DNA of 26,449 nt from CAYWTX01 sp964461295 (lineage in GTDB: Bacteria > Planctomycetota > Phycisphaerae > SM23-33). The position numbers and the translations under genes are program-made. This document shows positions 22,228-26,449 of the stretch, piece after piece (positions within the stretch are counted from its first letter, which is position 1; each line of letters begins with the position of its first letter). Below the pieces are notes generated by a model. It was not told the DNA's origin, did not search any database, and saw only the letters and a list, made by a program, of their open reading frames with translations. Location: the NCBI GenBank assembly GCA_964461295.1, contig CAYWTX010000073.1, positions 1 through 26,449 of the forward strand. Direction: 5' to 3'.

Positions 22228-22954
22228 GGGAACGACAAGAAGAGACACCGGATGCGTCTCTGGTGCTTCAAGACGCAAGGTGTGTGCCATCCACCATATG
22301 GGGGTTTACACCCATGGCAGGTGGGGCCATGCATTAACAAGCTGTAAAGTAGAAGGTTACGTATTGGATGACAGTCAATCCAACATCGTCCCCGAGGAAG
22401 ATTTGTGGCCGGGGCCCAGGGGACCTCAGGCCAGGAATCGGAAACAGTATTCCGATTGCGTAAAGATCGCGCTAAAACCCGGCAAACAGTCGCTGAAATC
22501 GCCGTTAAGGCAGTGTGAATCGGCGGCGCACTGCCGAAAACTGGAGGCGGGTCTCGTTCCGGTCGGGAAGCCTGCTTCGCACCGGGGGCCTTGCCCGCAG
22601 CCGAGGGGCAGCAGGCGGCAGCGCCGAGCGCAGTACCTGCGGGGCGCGCGACGAACTTGGTGGATAGTGGCACAGGGCGCTTCAGCACAGGCGGCTGGGC
22701 GCCAACGAAGCGATGGCGGGCCGTGGGCCATGCCGCTTGGTGCCGAACGGGCTGCGGAGGCGGGCGAGCACCGGATTCGACTGAGCAACGGCATCGGATG
22801 AACACATACGCGGGAAACTGGTAGTCGAACGGGGAGGTTGCCGCTACAATCGCCGCGTGACGGGCGCGACCTGGAGGACCGACGCCGCTGAAGCGGGCCG
22901 GTCTCGATGGTCGTATCGCCGCGGCCGGGCGTGCTTTGGGCTGGAGAGAAACGG
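22228..22954. other. 727-bp gene-free stretch with hairpins
   Basis: I found no convincing coding frame on either strand. The first part (about 22290-22500) is more AT-rich than its surroundings. Hairpins: TTGGAT/ATCCAA at 22364-22383, a perfect 8-bp stem AATCGGAA/TTCCGATT at 22436-22457, and a 9-bp stem with one G-U pair at 22509-22535. None is followed by a T-run, so they are not standard terminators. A non-coding RNA or a decayed region are both possible. No tRNA, SRP RNA, RNase P or tmRNA signature was seen. Confidence 0.5.
22845..22850 (+). promoter_or_regulatory. Possible -10 box of dut
   Basis: TACAAT lies 105 bases before the dut start. The -35 region is not recognisable, so this is tentative. 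Confidence 0.3.
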
Positions 22955-23407
22955 ATGGCAAGTCCGATAAGGGTAGAGGTTGTGCGAAAGGCCGGCTGCC
23001 AGGATGTCCCCTTGCCGCGGTACATGAGCGAGCACGCGGCGGGGATGGATGTTTGCGCAGCCTGCGAGGCCGATGTGACCGTCGCGCCCGGCGAGATGAA
23101 GCTGATTCCGTGCGGGTTCACCATGGCCGTGCCGGTTGGATACGAGGCGCAGATGCGGCCGCGGTCGGGCCTGGCGCTGCGGCACGGCGTGGTGCTGCCG
23201 AACTCGCCGGGGACCATCGACGCGGACTATCGCGGCGAGGTGTGCGTGATCCTGGGCAACATCGGTCGCGAGGTCTTCACGGTGACTCGCGGGATGCGGA
23301 TCGCCCAGATGGTGATCTCGCCGGTGAGCCGGGTCGAGGCGGTCGCGGTAGACGAACTGGGCGCCACCGCCCGCGGAGCGGGCGGTTTCGGGCACACGGG
23401 AACGTAG
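22955..23407 (+). CDS. dut: Deoxyuridine 5'-triphosphate nucleotidohydrolase (dUTPase)
   Basis: This 150-aa trimeric dUTPase hydrolyses dUTP to dUMP and pyrophosphate, keeping uracil out of DNA and supplying dTMP synthesis. All five family motifs are present: AAGMDVCA (28-35), PRSGLA (69-74), GTIDADYRGE (86-95) with the catalytic Asp89 and Tyr92, RIAQMVI (115-121), and the flexible C-terminal arm RGAGGFGHTG (140-149). The length is normal. GGAGAG lies 7-8 bases before the ATG at 22955. The stop is three bases before the first heptamer array, so the array forms the 3' end of its mRNA; ftsK follows on the same strand. Confidence 0.95.
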   Translation: MASPIRVEVVRKAGCQDVPLPRYMSEHAAGMDVCAACEADVTVAPGEMKLIPCGFTMAVPVGYEAQMRPRSGLALRHGVVLPNSPGTIDADYRGEVCVILGNIGREVFTVTRGMRIAQMVISPVSRVEAVAVDELGATARGAGGFGHTGT

Positions 23408-23410
23408 AGC

Positions 23411-23505
23411 ATTGCCAATTGCCGATTGCCAATTGCCGATTGCCGATTGCCGATTGCCAATTGCCGATTGCCAATTGCCGATTGCCAATTGCCGATTGCC
23501 GATTG
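23411..23505 (+). repeat. Heptamer tandem array, left arm (ATTGCCR)
   Basis: Thirteen exact 7-bp units occupy 23411-23501, each ATTGCCA or ATTGCCG, followed by a partial ATTG. Only the last base of the unit varies. The array begins three bases after the dut stop codon. Confidence 0.95.
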
Positions 23506-23595
23506 AGGAGGCGATAGCTTGCGCGAATGATGGCTGTGGCGCAGCAAGGCAAGGTCGTAAAGCGAGCCGAAGCTGAGTCGTTGCCGCGGGATTCG

Positions 23596-23719
23596 CAATG
23601 GGCAATGGCCAATGGCCAATGGCCAATGGGCAATGGGCAATGGGCAATTGGCAATTGGCAATTGGCAATTGGCAATTGGCAATGCCCAATGGGCAATGCC
23701 CAATGGCCAATGGGCAATG
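23596..23719 (+). repeat. Heptamer tandem array, right arm (CAATNNN)
   Basis: Seventeen 7-bp units occupy 23596-23714 (CAATGGG, CAATGGC, CAATTGG, CAATGCC) plus a partial CAATG. The five central CAATTGG units are the exact reverse complement, in rotated register, of ATTGCCA in the left arm. The arms therefore form an inverted pair around a 90-bp core. The array ends 14 bp before the ftsK start. Confidence 0.95.
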
Positions 23720-23733
23720 TTAAGAGGGCACGG

Positions 23734-26178
23734 ATGTCGCGGAAGAAGCAGAAGAAGGAACGGACGCTCACGAGCGAAGGGCGTGGGAAGACTGCCCGCG
23801 GGCCGGTGCGGACGCACCGTTTCTCGCGGTACTGTCTGGTGCTGCTGCTGGCTGGGGCGTCGGCCCTGGCGTGGATGAGCCTGCTGACATTCCACGCCGC
23901 CGACCCGCCGTCGAAGGTGGTGGTGGCGTTGGGCGCCCGGCCGATCCACAACGCCGCTGGGGTGGTGGGGGCGTACGTTGCGTACCATCTGCTGTACTAC
24001 CTGGGCGGCGGGGTGTACATGGCGCTGCTGTTCCTGACCATCGCGGCGTTCAACCTCGTGCTGGGCGGGCGGATCGGCGAACTGCCCTGGCGAATCATCG
24101 GCGTGGCGCTGCTGCTGGTCTCGACCAGCACGGGCATCTACATGGGCGATCCGACGGCTCCGCAATGGCCCGTGCCTTTCGGCGCGGGCGTGCTGGGCAA
24201 GGGGTGCGGCGCGGAGTTGCTGAGCCGTTTCGCGGCCGTGGGAGGTTGGATCGTCGTCGGCGTGGCGTTCGCGATCGGGTTGATGCTGACGGCGGAGCGG
24301 CTGGTGCTGCAGTTGCCGCGGCTGGGCAAGAGGGCGTGGGACAAGCGTCGCGAGATCGCGGCGTTCGTGGGCGAAACGGGCGTGGCGCTGGTGGGGGAGC
24401 GAGGCGAAGCGGTCGGGGCGACTTCGGCTGGCCGGGGCGACAACAGCGCCGCGAAGCAAGCGCACGCGGAAGACAAGCCCGCGAAGCAGGCTGCGACGGA
24501 TGACAAGCCCCGGAAAGGGGCGAAGGACGCGGAACCCCAGGCCGTGGCGGAACCGTCGCCCGCGGCGCCCCCCATCCGGTTGGTGCACAAGCCCGCCGCG
24601 GCGCCCAGGGCGGAGCCCAGGCCCGAGAAGAAGCCGGCGCCGGTGCCCCAGGGCGACCGTCCGTACGACCTGCCCTCCACGGACCTGTTGCTGCCCGCCT
24701 CAGGCGGCTACCTGGAGTCGCAGGAGGCGTACGCGCAGGCGCGGGGGGTCGTCCTCCAGCAGACGTTCAACGACTTCGGCGTGGAGGCCCAGGTGGTGGG
24801 GCACCAGACGGGTCCGGTGATCACGCTGTTCGAGGTCTCGCTGGCGCCGGGCGTGAAGGTGTCGCAGGTGTCCAACCTCGCCACGGACATCGCCCCCGCC
24901 CTGGCCGTGCCGGGCGTTCGCGTGGTGTCGCCGCTGCCGGGCCGCGACACGATCGGCATCGAGGTGCCCAACCTCGACAAGGAGATCGTCCGCATCCGCG
25001 AGTTGATGGAACTGGCGCCCGACGCGGACAAGAAGATGTCGCTGCCGCTGTACCTGGGCAAGGACGCGGGCGGGGACCCCATCGTCAGCGATCTGGGCAG
25101 AATGCCGCATATGTTGATCGCGGGCACGACCGGCTCGGGCAAGAGCGTGTGCATCAACGCCATCATCATGGCCATGCTGATGACGCGCCGACCCGAGGAG
25201 GTCCGCCTGATCCTCGTGGACCCCAAGATGGTCGAGATGGCCGCCTTCGAGGACGTGCCGCACCTGCTGTGCCCCATCGTCAACGACATGCGCCGGGCCG
25301 AGGAAATCCTCGAGTGGGCGGCCACCAAGATGGACGAGCGCTACGAGGTGCTCAAGGAAGCGGGCGTGAAGAACATCGCCCAGTTCAACCGCCTCAGCCC
25401 GGAGGAAATCTACAAGCGATTCAGCGCCGAAACCGACGAGGACAAGGCGGGCATCCCCACGCAGATGCCCTACTACGTCATCATCGTGGACGAACTGGCC
25501 GACCTGGTGATGACGGCCGACAAGGAAGTGGAAACGCACATCATCCGCATCGCGCAGAAGGCCCGCGCGGTGGGCATCCACCTGATCCTGGCGACGCAGC
25601 GGCCGAGCGTGAACGTGGTGACGGGGCTGATCAAGTCGAACATGCCGTGCCGGATCAGCTTTCGGGTGGCCAGCCGCCAGGAGAGCCGGATCGTGCTGGA
25701 CCAGAACGGCGCGGAGGTGCTTCTGGGCCAGGGCGACATGCTGTTCCTCAAACCCGGATGCAGCACGCTGGCGCGGGCGCAGGGGACGTACGTGGACGAC
25801 GGCGAGATCCGCTCGGTGGTGGACGAACTGCGCAAGAAGGGCCAGCCCAAGTACGACACGGAATTGATGCGGCTGGACGCCAAGCCCATCGGCGAGGGCG
25901 GAGGCGAGAAGGACGAATTGTTCGACAAGGCCGTGGAGATCATCCTGGTCAGCCAGCGCGGCAGCGTGTCGCTGCTGCAGCGCCGGCTGGCGGTGGGCTA
26001 CAGCCGGGCCAGCCGGTTGATCGACCAGATGGCCGACGCGGGCATCCTGGGCGACTACAAGGGCAGCCAGGCCCGCGAGTGCCTGCTGACGCTGGAGGAC
26101 TGGCAGGCGATGAAGTCGTCGGCGCAGGCGGATCTGTCGGGCGAATCGGCTCTGAACGGCGAGCCGACGAGCGTGTGA
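23734..26178 (+). CDS. ftsK: DNA translocase FtsK/SpoIIIE
   Basis: This 814-aa protein is a septum-anchored ATPase that pumps chromosome ends apart before division. About four membrane segments lie in residues 30-190, then a long Ala/Lys/Pro/Glu-rich linker (about 225-320), the alpha domain, and the motor: Walker A GTTGSGKS (464-471), Walker B IIVDELAD (Asp586, Glu587), ATQRPSVNVVTGLIK. The C-terminal gamma domain (about 728-795, LVSQRGSVSLLQRRLAVGYSRASRLIDQM) is the winged helix that reads chromosomal polarity sequences. The start at 23734 follows AAGAGGG by 6 bases. The frame stays open upstream through the heptamer array to 23527, but that extension is only a translated 7-bp repeat. Confidence 0.93.
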   Translation: MSRKKQKKERTLTSEGRGKTARGPVRTHRFSRYCLVLLLAGASALAWMSLLTFHAADPPSKVVVALGARPIHNAAGVVGAYVAYHLLYYLGGGVYMALLFLTIAAFNLVLGGRIGELPWRIIGVALLLVSTSTGIYMGDPTAPQWPVPFGAGVLGKGCGAELLSRFAAVGGWIVVGVAFAIGLMLTAERLVLQLPRLGKRAWDKRREIAAFVGETGVALVGERGEAVGATSAGRGDNSAAKQAHAEDKPAKQAATDDKPRKGAKDAEPQAVAEPSPAAPPIRLVHKPAAAPRAEPRPEKKPAPVPQGDRPYDLPSTDLLLPASGGYLESQEAYAQARGVVLQQTFNDFGVEAQVVGHQTGPVITLFEVSLAPGVKVSQVSNLATDIAPALAVPGVRVVSPLPGRDTIGIEVPNLDKEIVRIRELMELAPDADKKMSLPLYLGKDAGGDPIVSDLGRMPHMLIAGTTGSGKSVCINAIIMAMLMTRRPEEVRLILVDPKMVEMAAFEDVPHLLCPIVNDMRRAEEILEWAATKMDERYEVLKEAGVKNIAQFNRLSPEEIYKRFSAETDEDKAGIPTQMPYYVIIVDELADLVMTADKEVETHIIRIAQKARAVGIHLILATQRPSVNVVTGLIKSNMPCRISFRVASRQESRIVLDQNGAEVLLGQGDMLFLKPGCSTLARAQGTYVDDGEIRSVVDELRKKGQPKYDTELMRLDAKPIGEGGGEKDELFDKAVEIILVSQRGSVSLLQRRLAVGYSRASRLIDQMADAGILGDYKGSQARECLLTLEDWQAMKSSAQADLSGESALNGEPTSV

Positions 26179-26179
26179 A

Positions 26180-26228
26180 AGCTGCGAGCTTCCAGCTACC
26201 AGCGGCCAGCTTCCAGCTTCCAGCGACC
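26180..26228 (+). repeat. Heptamer tandem array, left arm (AGCTTCC type)
   Basis: Seven 7-bp units, three of them AGCTTCC and one AGCTACC, the rest with one to three changes, begin just inside and after the ftsK stop codon. A GGCAACC unit follows in register. Confidence 0.85.
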
Positions 26229-26253
26229 GGCAACCGCGGGCATCTTCCGCCGT

Positions 26254-26302
26254 AGCTGGTAGCTGGTAGCTGGTAGCTGGAAGCTGGTAGCTGGAAGCTG
26301 AT
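26254..26302 (+). repeat. Heptamer tandem array, right arm (AGCTGGW)
   Basis: Seven 7-bp units (four AGCTGGT, two AGCTGGA, one AGCTGAT) are the reverse complement of the left-arm units. Aligned arm to arm, about 37 of 42 positions can pair around a core of about 25 bases, so a long hairpin can form at the end of the ftsK mRNA. Confidence 0.9.
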
Positions 26303-26310
26303 GATCCCCC

Positions 26311-26449
26311 GTGACCGAAGTGATTGAGATTCCGGATGCGAGCACTCCCTCGCCCCCGCGGCCGGTGCGGGCGGCGTGGATTTCCCGCGCCGAGACGTTC
26401 GATGAGTATGGCGGCAGCCTTCAGCCGCTGGCCGTGGGGCTGATGGACG
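26311..26449 (+). CDS. Start of an unidentified gene, possibly a glycosyltransferase (runs off right edge)
   Basis: From GTG at 26311 the frame is open to the window edge (46 codons). The peptide contains RAAWISRAETFDEYGGSLQPLAVGLMD, which reminds me of the first strand region of planctomycete GT4-type glycosyltransferases, but this is memory of a pattern rather than a domain match. There is no good ribosome binding site, because the heptamer array ends 8 bases upstream. An ATG at 26301 is in another frame and meets a stop after eight codons. Confidence 0.5.
   Translation, partial: MTEVIEIPDASTPSPPRPVRAAWISRAETFDEYGGSLQPLAVGLMD

Noticed and set aside
21990..22961. Minus-strand open frame of 323 codons in the gap before dut
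   Set aside because: Arg/Pro/Ser-rich sequence without domain, no ribosome binding site, and it runs across three hairpins, the sigma-54 promoter and the dut start.
23411..23719. CRISPR array
   Set aside because: The units are contiguous 7-bp repeats with no unique spacers, and no cas gene is present.
23227..24588. Minus-strand open frame of 453 codons across dut, the heptamer arrays and ftsK
   Set aside because: It reads the complement of two certain genes and the repeat arrays; the open frame is a by-product of stop-free heptamers.

Overview
The window is about 26.4 kb of GC-rich bacterial DNA. The gene content points to a member of the Planctomycetota (inference from content: very large secreted proteins, a hydrazine-synthase-alpha-like propeller protein with c-type heme motifs, a Tat-exported Gfo/Idh/MocA oxidoreductase next to a HEAT-repeat protein, a PEP-CTERM surface protein, and palindromic intergenic repeats). 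Verrucomicrobiota or Lentisphaerota cannot be excluded.

Region 1 (1-9778, all minus strand) is a cluster for secreted proteins. In transcription order it holds a heparinase II/III-like protein of about 1184 aa, a 559-aa exported protein with a C-terminal carbohydrate-binding-like domain, a 1212-aa di-heme beta-propeller protein, and the N-terminal part of a second protein related to the first, cut by the left edge. The last three are spaced by only 31-37 bp and are probably co-transcribed. A nested palindromic repeat separates the first gene from them. The set looks like machinery for attacking an external polysaccharide, with an unexplained redox component.

Region 2 (10009-12921) has a two-gene nucleotidyltransferase cassette resembling a toxin-antitoxin pair (minus), a divergent TIM-barrel sugar isomerase/epimerase-type gene, and an ice-binding-like (DUF3494) protein with a PEP-CTERM anchor.

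Region 3 (12922-17652) has a B12-binding-fold protein that lacks the usual cobalt-ligand histidine, a divergent lipoprotein gene sharing a back-to-back promoter region with it, then a HEAT-repeat protein and a Gfo/Idh/MocA oxidoreductase. Copies of dispersed palindromic repeats lie between these genes, followed by a structured 576-bp gap.

Region 4 (17653-22227) has a metallophosphoesterase, a sigma-54 enhancer-binding regulator, and a convergent membrane glycosyltransferase of the hyaluronan/chitin synthase type. The glycosyltransferase is preceded by a sequence that fits the sigma-54 -24/-12 consensus exactly, so regulator and target may be neighbours.

Region 5 (22228-26449) has a 727-bp stretch without a convincing gene, with several hairpins, then dut (dUTPase), ftsK (DNA translocase) and the start of an unidentified gene. 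ftsK is bracketed by two elements built on the same plan but with different sequence: a tandem array of 7-bp units, a short core, then an array of the reverse-complement units. Degenerate 7-bp tracts occur at three other gene ends. These paired inverted heptamer arrays are the most unusual feature of the window.
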